DNA of 38,086 bases from assembly GCF_013116825.1 (NCBI RefSeq), contig NZ_JABFNS010000092.1, positions 1-38,086 on the forward strand. Reading direction: 5' to 3'. The notes under the pieces were generated by a model. That model ran no database searches, had not been told where the DNA came from, and worked only from the letters and a program-made list of their open reading frames with translations. Both the position numbers and the translations under genes were made by a program. Positions 25,800 through 33,248 of this stretch are shown in pieces; positions within the stretch are counted from its first letter, which is position 1; every line of letters starts with the position of its first letter. The stretch comes from Myxococcus xanthus. Lineage in GTDB: Bacteria; Myxococcota; Myxococcia; Myxococcales; Myxococcaceae.

Positions 25800-26840
25800 T
25801 CAGGCCGCCAGCTCCGGGACGTACTTCGCCACCAGGTCCTGCAGCTTGCGCAGCTCCGGCCGCCGCGCGAAGCCGTCACGCACGTAGCGCAGCGACGCGG
25901 GGATGGACACCAGGAAGCCCGGGTTGCCCTTCACCCGGTTGATGAACTCGAAGCGGCCCGCGTCCTTCAGCTTTCGCTGGATGGTGAGCAGGTCGAAGAA
26001 GGCCTTGAAGGACGCCGCGTCGATGCGCTCGCCGCTCACCTCCTGGAAGGTGGCGATGTAGCGGTCCAGCATCGCGTCCACGAAGTCGCGGTCCAGCTCC
26101 ACGTAGCTGTCACGCAAGAGCGCCACCAGGTCGTACTGGCGCGGGCCCTGGAGCGCGTCCTGGAAGTCGATGACGACCAGCTCGCCCTCCTTCATCATGA
26201 TGTTGCGGCTCTGGTAGTCGCGGTGCGTGAAGCCACGCGGCGCGGCGGCCAGCTGCCGGGCGATGTCGCGGAAGGTGGCGTCCAGTTCGGCGCGCTCGGC
26301 GTCCGTGGGCTTCTTGCCACTCCACGCCTCCAGGCCCCACTCGCGGAAGTGGTGCAGCTCCCAGTCGTAGAGGTCCTCGTCGAAGGCGCGGGTGAAGGCC
26401 AGGCAGTCCGGGTCCTCCGCCTTCTCCGCCGCCGCGCGCAGGCGCGCCAGCAGGTCCACGGCGCGGGTGTAGAGCGCCTCGTGGTGCTTGCCGCCCTCCA
26501 GCGCGGACTCGAAGGTGATGTCACTCAAATCTTCAATCACCATCATCCCCGCCGGCTCGTCGTAGCGGAGGATGCGCGGCACCCGCACGCCCAGCTTCTC
26601 CAGGTAGCGGTGCACGTTGATGAAGGGCAGCTCCTTGGGGGGCTCGCCCTTGGTGGCCTCGTCGCTCTTCTTCGTCGAGTCGGGCGGCATCACCATCACC
26701 ACCCAGCTCTCGGGCGGCGCGCCAACGCGGTAGTACGAGCGGCTGCTCGCCTCGCCCTTCAGCTTCGTGATGGGGGCGTTGGGAACGGGACGGCCCATGG
26801 CCTGTCCCACCTGGTCGCGCAGGGCGGCCTCGAGTTCCAT
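25800..26840 (-). CDS. AmgK-like sugar kinase (aminoglycoside phosphotransferase family)
   Basis: A 346-residue kinase of the APH fold. It opens with ITKLKGEASSRSYYRV (nucleotide loop). It has the catalytic loop FTHRDYQSRNIMM (D208, N213) and the metal-binding VIDFQDALQGPRQYDLVALL (D225). IDFQDALxGPxxYDLVxLLRD is the pattern of AmgK, the anomeric kinase that phosphorylates N-acetylmuramic acid at C1 in Pseudomonas. Its product would feed the MurU-like gene directly downstream. The ATG at 26840 was chosen over longer in-frame starts because the family length (about 340) fits and a GGAGAA lies upstream, and the promoter at 26884-26912 would put +1 downstream of the longer starts. Another sugar or aminoglycoside substrate remains possible. 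Confidence 0.85.
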   Translation of the reverse strand: MELEAALRDQVGQAMGRPVPNAPITKLKGEASSRSYYRVGAPPESWVVMVMPPDSTKKSDEATKGEPPKELPFINVHRYLEKLGVRVPRILRYDEPAGMMVIEDLSDITFESALEGGKHHEALYTRAVDLLARLRAAAEKAEDPDCLAFTRAFDEDLYDWELHHFREWGLEAWSGKKPTDAERAELDATFRDIARQLAAAPRGFTHRDYQSRNIMMKEGELVVIDFQDALQGPRQYDLVALLRDSYVELDRDFVDAMLDRYIATFQEVSGERIDAASFKAFFDLLTIQRKLKDAGRFEFINRVKGNPGFLVSIPASLRYVRDGFARRPELRKLQDLVAKYVPELAA

Positions 26841-26883
26841 ATCGACGGGGTTCTCCGGAGGGGGTTGACGCAAGTTGCGCGCG

Positions 26884-26912
26884 AGTATCGGAGGCGCGTC
26901 CATCCGGGTCAA
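26884..26912 (-). promoter_or_regulatory. Probable sigma-70 promoter of the amgK-murU-like pair
   Basis: On the minus strand, TTGACC (26907-26912), a 17-nt spacer and GATACT (26884-26889, 4/6). Transcription would begin near 26877 and give a leader of about 37 nt to the ATG at 26840. Confidence 0.6.
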
Positions 26913-27060
26913 AGGCCTGTCCGGGCGGATGGCCGGATGCCCCCCGGGCTGTCGCCAACCCGACGGGCGGCCATCCTCCCCCCTCGTCCGGGTGCGTCGG
27001 AACTCCCTGCCCGCCGGGGCGGGTTCAACACGCTCCAGGGTCGCAAGAGGCCACACGCTG

Positions 27061-27089
27061 TCGACCGGGCCAGTGCGGCGGCATATAAG
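27061..27089 (+). promoter_or_regulatory. Probable sigma-70 promoter of cystathionine beta-synthase
   Basis: TCGACC (27061-27066, 4/6), a 17-nt spacer and TATAAG (27084-27089, 5/6). Transcription would begin near 27096, about 31 nt before the preferred ATG at 27127. The amgK promoter is divergent in the same 286-nt gap, and no other gene is supported between them. Confidence 0.6.
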
Positions 27090-27126
27090 ACGCGCCGCGA
27101 ACCCTCATTAACTTATGGAAGCCGCG

Positions 27127-28494
27127 ATGGACATCCACGAGAACATCCTCACCGCCATTGGCAACACGCCGCTGGTCAAGCTCAACAAGCTCGTCGGGCC
27201 GAACGACGCGACCGTGCTGGTCAAGTGCGAGTTCATGAACCCGGGCGCGTCCATCAAGGACCGCATGGCGCTCTACATCCTCGAGAAGGCCGAGCGGGAG
27301 GGGAAGCTCAAGCCCGGCGGCACCATCGTCGAGAACACGTCCGGCAACACCGGCATGGGCGTGGCGCTGGCCGCGGCGGTCAAGGGCTACAAGTGCATCT
27401 TCACCATGCCGGACAAGATGTCCCTGGAGAAGATCAACCGCCTCAAGGCGCTGGGCGCGCAGGTGGTGGTGACGCCGACGAACGTGCCGGCCGAGGACCC
27501 GCGCAGCTACTACGAGACGGCCAAGCGCCTGCACCGCGAGACGCCGGGCGCGTTCATGCTCAACCAGTACCACAACCCCGACAACATCGAGGCGCACTAC
27601 AACACCACCGGTCCTGAGATCTACGAGCAGACCGAGGGCAAGTTCGACTACTTCGTCGCGGGCCTGGGCACCGGCGGCACCATGAGCGGCGCCGGCAAGT
27701 TCCTGAAGGAGAAGATTCCCGGCCTCAAGAACGTGGGCGTGGACCCGGAGGGCTCCGTCTACGAGGGCTACTTCAAGACGGGCAAGCTGACCGAGCCGCA
27801 CGTCTACAAGGTGGAGGGCATCGGCGAGGACATGCTGTGCGGCGCCATGGACTTCACCCACCTGGACGACGTGCGCCAGGTCGATGACCGTCAGTGCTTC
27901 ATCGCCGCGCGCCGCCTGGCGCGTGAGGAAGGCATCTTCGCCGGCGGCTCCTCGGGCGCGGCGATTCACGTCGCGGTGCAGTTGGCCAAGGAAGTGGGCA
28001 AGGGCAAGACGATTGTCGTCGTGCTGCCGGACTCGGGAAGCAGCTACATCAGCAAGTTCCACTCCGACGAGTGGATGCGCGACAACGGCTTCCTGGAGGA
28101 GAAGGGCGCCGGCACCATCCGCGACATCCTGGGCGACAAGCGCAAGGACGTGAAGACGGCGCGCCGCGGTGACAAGGTCGACCAGGTGGTCGAGACGATG
28201 CGCGGCCACGGCATCAGCCAGATGCCGGTGGTGGGCGACGACGGCCGCACGGTGGGCATGGTGCACGAGTACGACCTGCTCAACGCGCTGGTTGCCGGCA
28301 AGGCGAAGTTCTCCGACACCATCGACGGCATCATCGCGCCGCTGCAGGGCGCGCTGTCGCTCGACACCAGCATCGCCCGCCTGCGCGAGGTCTTCGCTCA
28401 GGACAACGTGGCGGTGGTGAAGGACGGCGAGAAGGTGGTCGGCATCGTCACCAAGATCGACCTCATCGACTACCTGCACCGCACGGCGGCGTAG
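27127..28494 (+). CDS. cbs: Cystathionine beta-synthase (PLP enzyme with tandem CBS domains)
   Basis: The 455-residue enzyme would condense serine with homocysteine to cystathionine (reverse transsulfuration). The fold-type II core (about 1-320) has NILTAIGNTPLVKLNKL, the PLP lysine K44 in NPGASIKDRM, the VENTSGNTGMG phosphate loop, the GLGTGGTMSGAGKFL loop and GGSSGAAIHVAVQLA. Residues about 335-455 are a pair of CBS domains (ISQMPVVGDDGRTVGMVHEY and VAVVKDGEKVVGIVTKIDL), as in the animal enzyme where SAM regulates. There is no N-terminal haem-binding extension. A second ATG at 27115 is in frame, but GGAAG at 27117-27121 serves the 27127 start. A plain cysteine synthase is a weaker alternative. 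The partner lyase lies at 31240-32385. Confidence 0.92.
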   Translation: MDIHENILTAIGNTPLVKLNKLVGPNDATVLVKCEFMNPGASIKDRMALYILEKAEREGKLKPGGTIVENTSGNTGMGVALAAAVKGYKCIFTMPDKMSLEKINRLKALGAQVVVTPTNVPAEDPRSYYETAKRLHRETPGAFMLNQYHNPDNIEAHYNTTGPEIYEQTEGKFDYFVAGLGTGGTMSGAGKFLKEKIPGLKNVGVDPEGSVYEGYFKTGKLTEPHVYKVEGIGEDMLCGAMDFTHLDDVRQVDDRQCFIAARRLAREEGIFAGGSSGAAIHVAVQLAKEVGKGKTIVVVLPDSGSSYISKFHSDEWMRDNGFLEEKGAGTIRDILGDKRKDVKTARRGDKVDQVVETMRGHGISQMPVVGDDGRTVGMVHEYDLLNALVAGKAKFSDTIDGIIAPLQGALSLDTSIARLREVFAQDNVAVVKDGEKVVGIVTKIDLIDYLHRTAA

Positions 28495-28525
28495 TCCCCG
28501 GCGCGCTCGCGCCAGGGAAGCACCG

Positions 28526-28563
28526 AGGGCCTCCACGTTTCCCCAGCGGAAACGGGAGGCCCT
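28526..28563. terminator. Strong bidirectional hairpin between cbs and maoC-like
   Basis: AGGGCCTCC pairs with GGAGGCCCT (9 bp), continued by CGTTTCC/GGAAACG (7 bp) after one bulged A, with a 5-nt loop. It lies between convergent stops (28494 and 28570). A second small perfect stem, GGCGCG-CT-CGCGCC, is at 28500-28513. No long T-run follows. The outer stem is identical to that of the hairpin at 31166-31209. Confidence 0.75.
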
Positions 28564-28569
28564 TCGTGT

Positions 28570-29010
28570 TCATGGACGCCGGCCGAAGAGCACGTTCGCC
28601 AGCTCCGTCATCACCACCTCGTCCTTCTGGTTGCGCACCTCCATGCGGAGCTTGATGGCGCCCCGGTCCGGCTTGCTGCGCGACGGCGTGGAGGAGACGA
28701 CCTCCACGCGCACGTGCAACGTGTCCCCCGGACGCACGGGCTTGAGCCAGCGCAGCTCATCCAAGCCGGGCGAGCCCAGGCTGGACGTCTGCCCCAGGAA
28801 GCTGTTCACCAACAGGCGGTGACACAGCGAGGCGGTGTGCCAACCGCTGGCCACCAGCCCGCCGAAGATGCTGTCGCGGGCGGCTTCGTCGCTCAGGTGG
28901 AAGGGCTGCGGGTCGAATTGCGTCGCGAAGGCGATGATTTCCTCGCGCGACACCACGTGGGGGCCGTGTTCGCTCACGTCCCCGGGCTGGAAGTCCTCGA
29001 AGTAGCGCAT
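28570..29010 (-). CDS. MaoC-like (R)-specific enoyl-CoA hydratase/dehydratase
   Basis: A 146-residue hot-dog fold protein with the MaoC signature: D-E/H hydratase pattern in FATQFDPQPFHLSDEAARDSIFGGLVASGWHT (D33, H38 in the catalytic motif), FLGQTSSLGSPGLDELRWLKPVRPGDTL, and a C-terminal VRNQKDEVVMTELANVLFGRR. Such enzymes hydrate trans-2-enoyl-CoA to (R)-3-hydroxyacyl-CoA in lipid breakdown or polyester synthesis. The ATG is at 29010. It starts 10 nt after the stop of the second small paralog, so it is probably cotranscribed with the lipase cassette. Whether it belongs functionally to that cassette is not shown. Confidence 0.88.
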   Translation of the reverse strand: MRYFEDFQPGDVSEHGPHVVSREEIIAFATQFDPQPFHLSDEAARDSIFGGLVASGWHTASLCHRLLVNSFLGQTSSLGSPGLDELRWLKPVRPGDTLHVRVEVVSSTPSRSKPDRGAIKLRMEVRNQKDEVVMTELANVLFGRRP

Positions 29011-29020
29011 GGGCGCTACT

Positions 29021-29560
29021 TCAACGCGACGTGTCCTTGGATTCCAGTTCCTCTGGGTGGAACACGCGCGAAGCGACGCGGTCCAACACTTCGGAGTTCC
29101 ACTTGATGCTGACCTTCATCAGCCGGCGCATCTCCTTGGCGAAGGTGCGCTCGGACGGCATGCGGGTGTACGTCCGGGCCAGGTAGAGGCCCCGGTTCTC
29201 CCGCTCGTAGTCCACGGTGCCGCCACCGGCATCCGTGCCCTCCCGCTCCTCCGCCTGGAAGCCCTCGATGACGCCGGGCTTGGGCGGCTCACGGAAGCGG
29301 TACACCAAGGCGCTGCACTTCAGCGCCTGGGTGTCCTCCAACCACTCGAAGTACAGCGACGCGCCCCCCGCGGAGAGCCCGCCGAAGCCCTGGGGATTGA
29401 TGCCCGGGCTGGGCGGCGTGCCCTCTTCATGGAGGAAGCCCTGGACCAGCCGCTGGGCAGACTCCCGCGTCAGCGGCGTATCCGCCGGAGCTGCGGGGCC
29501 CAGGCCCGAAATCCAGGACCTGAGCAGGCCAGCGAGGCCACTGCGGGGAGCGGTAGCCAT
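29021..29560 (-). CDS. Small secretion-chaperone-like protein, paralog of the gene at 30669
   Basis: The 179-residue protein has a 30-residue N-terminal extension (GLLRSWISGLGPAAPADTPL), then a domain about 60% identical by eye to the product of 30669-31091. Shared blocks are GINPQGFGG, LYFEW, CSAL, GTD-GGGTVD, RTY and RLMK-SI-W-S-VL-RVA-RVF. The order, a short helix, beta strands with an acidic face, a strand LYLARTYT and a long final helix, resembles the CesT/Tir (type III secretion chaperone) or YbjN fold. That is a fold guess, not a match. Its ATG is 3 nt beyond the lipase stop with no Shine-Dalgarno, so translation should be coupled to the lipase. An immunity or inhibitor protein for the hydrolase is the main alternative. 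Confidence 0.75.
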   Translation of the reverse strand: MATAPRSGLAGLLRSWISGLGPAAPADTPLTRESAQRLVQGFLHEEGTPPSPGINPQGFGGLSAGGASLYFEWLEDTQALKCSALVYRFREPPKPGVIEGFQAEEREGTDAGGGTVDYERENRGLYLARTYTRMPSERTFAKEMRRLMKVSIKWNSEVLDRVASRVFHPEELESKDTSR

Positions 29561-29563
29561 GGG

Positions 29564-30562
29564 TTACTTGTTGAAGTTGCCTTCGCGGGCCTGGTCGAAC
29601 GGCACGCGGTTCTTGAGGTAGACGTCCTCGAAGCTGTGGCCGTCGAACGGGTTCAGGTGGAACTCGTTGAACTGGTGGACCTTGGAGCCCTTGCCACCGT
29701 CCGCGACGGGGTTCCACTTGTCCGGGATGGGGCCCAGGCCGAACATGCTGGGGACCGGGTCGCCACGGTTCACGTAGTGCACGTAGTTCGGGCCGTCCGG
29801 GTACGTGGCGGCGGCGCCGCCGAACGTCTCCACGTTGATCTTCCCCATCAGCGCCCTGGCGTCCTGCTTGGACATCCCATCTTCGATGCGCAGCCGGTTG
29901 TACACGTCGTTCAGCGCGCGGCTGGAGACGAGGCCACCCTGGCTGTGCGCCATCAGGTGCACGTCACGGCCGGCCTTGAGCTCGGTGTAGAGCGCGTCTG
30001 CCAGGGTGTCCACGGCGGGGTTGGTACCCTTGTCCAGCTTGTCCTTCACGCACTGGGCCAGGTCCGCGCCCATGCCCTCGGTGGCGTTGTGGATGCCGAC
30101 GACGCGCGAGCCCGTCGCGTTGGCGATGGCCTGCAGGCTCTCCGACTGGGTCTCCTTCGTCGTCAGGATGCCGTTGACGTAGAGGATGGTCGACTGCGGG
30201 TTCGGGTTGTTGGCCGGCGTCACGCCCGGGATGTCCGCCAGCGGGGTGCCCGGCGGGAACGTCGCGCCGTCCGCGCCCAGCAGCTTGCCGTCGTGCACGC
30301 GGTCCGGCTGGTTGCCGCCGCCGAAGAACTCCTGCACGCCCCGCGCGGCGCCGCCGACGACGTTGCCCACGCCCCGGGCGGTGCCGGAGACGGCGTTCTC
30401 GAAGCCGTCCACGAACTGGCCGACCTTGCGGCCGCCGGCAGCCGCGGCGTCCTTCACGTTGTCGACGGCGTTACCCACGGCGTCTTGCGTACGGTCAATG
30501 GCCTTCTCGGCACCGGTACGGACCGTGTTGATGAGTTTCCGGCCGCGCTCGATGGGGTTCAT
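29564..30562 (-). CDS. Lipase-like alpha/beta hydrolase with amphipathic N-terminal helices, possible secreted effector
   Basis: The 332-residue protein lacks a classical signal peptide. Residues 1-80 are Ala/Gly/Val-rich amphipathic repeats (GAEKAIDRTQDAVGNAVDNV). The hydrolase domain (about 120-332) has TILYVNGI, the nucleophile elbow VHLMAHSQGGLVSSR (S207), NYVHYVNRGDPVPSM (D268 as likely acid) and FDGHSFEDVYLKNRVPF (H309). The Ser-Asp-His spacing matches lipase/phospholipase-type hydrolases, although the elbow is A-H-S-Q-G rather than G-x-S-x-G. Substrate and destination are unknown. Translation starts at an ATG with GGAG at 5 nt. It is flanked on both sides by paralogous small genes, suggesting that these act on it as chaperones, inhibitors or immunity factors. 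Confidence 0.8.
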   Translation of the reverse strand: MNPIERGRKLINTVRTGAEKAIDRTQDAVGNAVDNVKDAAAAGGRKVGQFVDGFENAVSGTARGVGNVVGGAARGVQEFFGGGNQPDRVHDGKLLGADGATFPPGTPLADIPGVTPANNPNPQSTILYVNGILTTKETQSESLQAIANATGSRVVGIHNATEGMGADLAQCVKDKLDKGTNPAVDTLADALYTELKAGRDVHLMAHSQGGLVSSRALNDVYNRLRIEDGMSKQDARALMGKINVETFGGAAATYPDGPNYVHYVNRGDPVPSMFGLGPIPDKWNPVADGGKGSKVHQFNEFHLNPFDGHSFEDVYLKNRVPFDQAREGNFNK

Positions 30563-30668
30563 GGGGGCTCCAGGCGATTTGGAAGGAGTGGACTGCTGGT
30601 GAGGGAATTATCGTCCCTGGGTCCTGGAAGTTGCGGTGCCCCTCACTTTGCCGCGCCGCGGCAGAGGA

Positions 30669-31091
30669 TCAGCGTCCGAAGACGCGGTCCGCCACCCGGT
30701 TCAGGACGGTGCTGCTCCACTCGATGCTGGCCTTCATCAACCGCTTCATGTCGTCGTTGAAGATGGGGATCTGCGGCGCCGTGGTGTAGGTGCGGCTGAG
30801 GAACAGGGACTTGTTCTCCGGCTCGAAGTCCACGGTGCCGCCGCCGGTGTCGGTGCCCTTCTTCTGCTCGTCCTGGAAGCCCTCCAGGATGCCCGGCTTG
30901 GGGGTGTCCCGGAACCGGTGGATGAGGGCGCTGCACTCCAGCGCCTGCTCCTTGTCGTGCCACTCGAAGTAGAGCTGCGCATCGCCCAGGGCGACGCCGC
31001 CGAAGCCCTGCGGGTTGATGCCGACGCTGTTGGGGCTGCCGTTGGCGGCGAGGAACGCCTGCGCCAGCATCTGCGCTTCTTCTCGGGTCAT
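30669..31091 (-). CDS. Small secretion-chaperone-like protein, upstream paralog
   Basis: The 140-residue cytosolic protein opens the cassette. It carries the same domain as the gene at 29021 (about 60% identity by eye, from GINPQGFGG to RVADRVF) but without the N-terminal extension. The strong conservation of the core against a freely varying N-terminus suggests a duplicated, functionally selected domain. The acidic, compact make-up and the final helix (RLMKASIEWSSTVLNRVADR) recall CesT-like chaperones. It precedes the lipase by about 106 nt and starts at an ATG with a distant GGAG. A -35-like TTGTCA (31161-31166) with a poor -10 lies upstream. Confidence 0.75.
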   Translation of the reverse strand: MTREEAQMLAQAFLAANGSPNSVGINPQGFGGVALGDAQLYFEWHDKEQALECSALIHRFRDTPKPGILEGFQDEQKKGTDTGGGTVDFEPENKSLFLSRTYTTAPQIPIFNDDMKRLMKASIEWSSTVLNRVADRVFGR

Positions 31092-31165
31092 GGGGGTCGG
31101 TCTCCAGGGGCGGGCACTGCCTGAGCGGGCAGCCTAGCAAATCAGCACGCCGCCTCCACATGACA

Positions 31166-31209
31166 AGGGCCTCCGCGCGCTTCCGGGAAGGCGAGCGCGG
31201 GGAGGCCCT
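31166..31209. terminator. Strong hairpin between the lyase gene and the lipase cassette
   Basis: AGGGCCTCC (31166-31174) pairs with GGAGGCCCT (31201-31209). After a single G-G mismatch the stem continues as CGCGCT/AGCGCG (6 bp) with a 12-nt loop. On the minus strand TTGTCATG follows. It lies 30 nt past the lyase stop and 75 nt before the first cassette gene, so it should end the upstream transcript. Confidence 0.75.
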
Positions 31210-31239
31210 GGAGACCGAAGGGGCGCGAGGCCCTGACGG

Positions 31240-32385
31240 CTACTTCGCGGCGTCGAGCGCCTGGGACAGGTCATCCACCAGGTCCCGCGCGTCCTCGATG
31301 CCCACGGACAGGCGGATGAAGCCGTCGGTGATGCCCAACTGCTCGCGCGTCTCCTTGGGGATGGAGGCGTGGGTCATGATGGCCGGGTGCTCGATGAGGG
31401 ACTCGACGCCGCCGAGCGACTCGGCGCAGGCGAACACCTTCACCGTCTTGAGGAAGGTGCGGGCCGCCTCCAGGCCCCCCTGGATGTCGAAGGTCACCAT
31501 GCCGCCGAAGCCGGACATCTGCTGCTTCGCCAGCGCGTGCTGCGGGTGCGACTCCAGGCCCGGGTAGGTGACCTTCTTCACCTTCGGGTGGGACGCCAGG
31601 AACTGCGCCACCTTCATCGCGTTGGAGGCGTGGCGGTCCATGCGCACGTGCAGCGTCTTCACGCCGCGCAGCACCATGAAGCTGTCGAAGGCGCCGGACA
31701 CGCCGCCCACCGCGTTCTGGAGGAAGTACATCTTCTCCGCCACGTCCTCGCGGCTGGTGCAGACGAAGCCGCCCACCACGTCGCTGTGGCCGTTGATGTA
31801 CTTGGTGGTGGAGTGCGCCACCACGTCGAAGCCGAGGTCCAGCGGGCGCTGGAAGTACGGCGTCATGAACGTGTTGTCGGCGACGGAGAGGATGTTCCGC
31901 TTCTTGGCGACCTCGGCGATGCGCGCCAGGTCGATGAGCTTGAGCATCGGGTTGGTGGGGGACTCCACCCACACCATCTTCGTCTTCGGCGTAATCGCCG
32001 CCTCGAAGTTCTCCGGCTTGGACAGGTCCACGAAGGAGAAGTGCAGCCCGGCCCGCCGGAACACCTTGTCGAAGAGGCGGAAGGTGCCGCCGTACACATC
32101 GTCCGAGACGACCACGTGGTCGCCCGAATCCAGCATGTGCATCAGCATGTCCGTGCCCGCCAGGCCGGAGGCGAAGGCCGCGCCGTACTTCGCCCCCTCG
32201 AGCGCGGCCAGACAGTCCTGGAGCGCCTTGCGGGTGGGGTTCTGCGTCCGGCTGTACTCGTAGCCCTTGTGCTCTCCGGGGCCGTCCTGGACGTAGGTGG
32301 ACGTCAGGTAGACGGGCGTCATGATGGCGCCGGTGGTGGGGTCCGGCTCCTGACCGGCGTGAATGGCAAGCGTGTCGAAGCGCAT
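31240..32385 (-). CDS. Cystathionine gamma-lyase / gamma-synthase family PLP enzyme
   Basis: A 381-residue fold-type I enzyme of the Cys/Met metabolism family. The PLP lysine is K195 in VVAHSTTKYINGHSDVVGG. Other blocks are TLAIHAGQEPDPTTGAIMTP, YEYSRTQNPTRKALQ, FASGLAGTDM, the YGGTFRLF loop and WVESPTNPMLKLIDL, and a C-terminal CAESLGGVESLIEHPAIMTH. Because cystathionine beta-synthase lies nearby, cleavage of cystathionine to cysteine (gamma-lyase) is the likelier activity, but lyase, synthase and methionine gamma-lyase cannot be told apart from sequence alone. The ATG at 32385 has no clear Shine-Dalgarno. It is 46 nt downstream of the enoyl-CoA hydratase gene on the same strand. Confidence 0.93.
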   Translation of the reverse strand: MRFDTLAIHAGQEPDPTTGAIMTPVYLTSTYVQDGPGEHKGYEYSRTQNPTRKALQDCLAALEGAKYGAAFASGLAGTDMLMHMLDSGDHVVVSDDVYGGTFRLFDKVFRRAGLHFSFVDLSKPENFEAAITPKTKMVWVESPTNPMLKLIDLARIAEVAKKRNILSVADNTFMTPYFQRPLDLGFDVVAHSTTKYINGHSDVVGGFVCTSREDVAEKMYFLQNAVGGVSGAFDSFMVLRGVKTLHVRMDRHASNAMKVAQFLASHPKVKKVTYPGLESHPQHALAKQQMSGFGGMVTFDIQGGLEAARTFLKTVKVFACAESLGGVESLIEHPAIMTHASIPKETREQLGITDGFIRLSVGIEDARDLVDDLSQALDAAK

Positions 32386-32431
32386 GCCGGGGGAACTAAC
32401 ACAGTCCCTCCCTGCCCGCAGCAGGACCCGC

Positions 32432-33193
32432 CTATTCGAACTTCCCGTGACGCCCTGCCCCTTGAGCAAAACGCGTGGCGCCGGCAATGGACTCCGACTC
32501 CAGGACCTTGACACCGCGGGCGAACTCCTGACGCAGTGCCTCTTCGGTGCCCAGCCCCGCCTGGGCGTAGGCGGAGCGCCGGTCCGCGTTCATGCACGCC
32601 TGCGGGAAGGCGGCCACTTCGCGCGCCAGGGCCTCCGCGGCCTCGCGCGCCTGCCCCCGGGGCACCACGCGGTTGACCAGCCCCATGGCCAGCGCCTCCT
32701 GGGCGGAGACAGGCCGGCCCGTGAGGATGAGGTCCAGCGCGCGCGAAAGGCCAATGAGCCGGGGCAGCCGCACCGTCCCCCCGTCGATGAGGGGCACGCC
32801 CCAGCGGCGGCAGAAGACGCCCAGGACGGCGTCCTCCTCGGCCACGCGCAAGTCGCACCACAGCGCCAGCTCCAAGCCGCCGGCCACGGCATGGCCACTT
32901 ATAGATGCGATGACGGGCTTGGACAGCGCCATGCGCGAGGGGCCCATGGGGCCATCCCCGTCCAGCTCCAGGCGGGGCAACCGGCCCTCGGAGACGGCCT
33001 TCAGGTCCGCCCCGGCGCAGAAGGTGCCCCCTTCTCCATGGAGCACGCCCACCCGCGCGTCCGGGTCCGCGTCGAAGGCGCGGAAGGCCTCCGCCAGCGA
33101 CTGAGCGGTGGCGCCATCCACGGCGTTGCGCACCTCCGGGCGGTCCAGGATGACGGTGGTGACGAGGCCGTTCTTCTCGACGCGCACGCTCAT
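32432..33193 (-). CDS. Enoyl-CoA hydratase/isomerase (crotonase) family protein
   Basis: A 253-residue crotonase. Visible are the RPEVRNAVDGATAQSL opening, the oxyanion-hole block GTFCAGADLKAVSEG, the SGHAVAGGLELALWCDLRVA block and the C-terminal RVVPRGQAREAAEALA. In the second block the hydratase Glu positions are shifted relative to mitochondrial crotonase: V-A-G-G-L-E-L carries one Glu, and the downstream position has WGVPLIDGGTV, so both catalytic Glu may not be present. The reaction, hydration or isomerisation of an acyl-CoA, is therefore uncertain. The ATG is at 33193. It is 55 nt after the udgX stop and 46 nt before the lyase, a possible transcription unit. Confidence 0.88.
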   Translation of the reverse strand: MSVRVEKNGLVTTVILDRPEVRNAVDGATAQSLAEAFRAFDADPDARVGVLHGEGGTFCAGADLKAVSEGRLPRLELDGDGPMGPSRMALSKPVIASISGHAVAGGLELALWCDLRVAEEDAVLGVFCRRWGVPLIDGGTVRLPRLIGLSRALDLILTGRPVSAQEALAMGLVNRVVPRGQAREAAEALAREVAAFPQACMNADRRSAYAQAGLGTEEALRQEFARGVKVLESESIAGATRFAQGAGRHGKFE

Positions 33194-33248
33194 GGCGGCG
33201 GAGTCTTCTTCCCTCGCGTCCGGACCGCAATCCCGCCGCGGTGCGTCC

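Noticed and set aside
25731..28536. Long open frames across the amgK and cystathionine beta-synthase genes on the opposite strands
   Set aside because: Antisense shadows; the sense genes carry full catalytic motifs and promoters.
29009..30760. 583-residue open frame on the plus strand through the lipase cassette
   Set aside because: Antisense to three genes with coupled starts and conserved paralogy; no domain on the plus strand.
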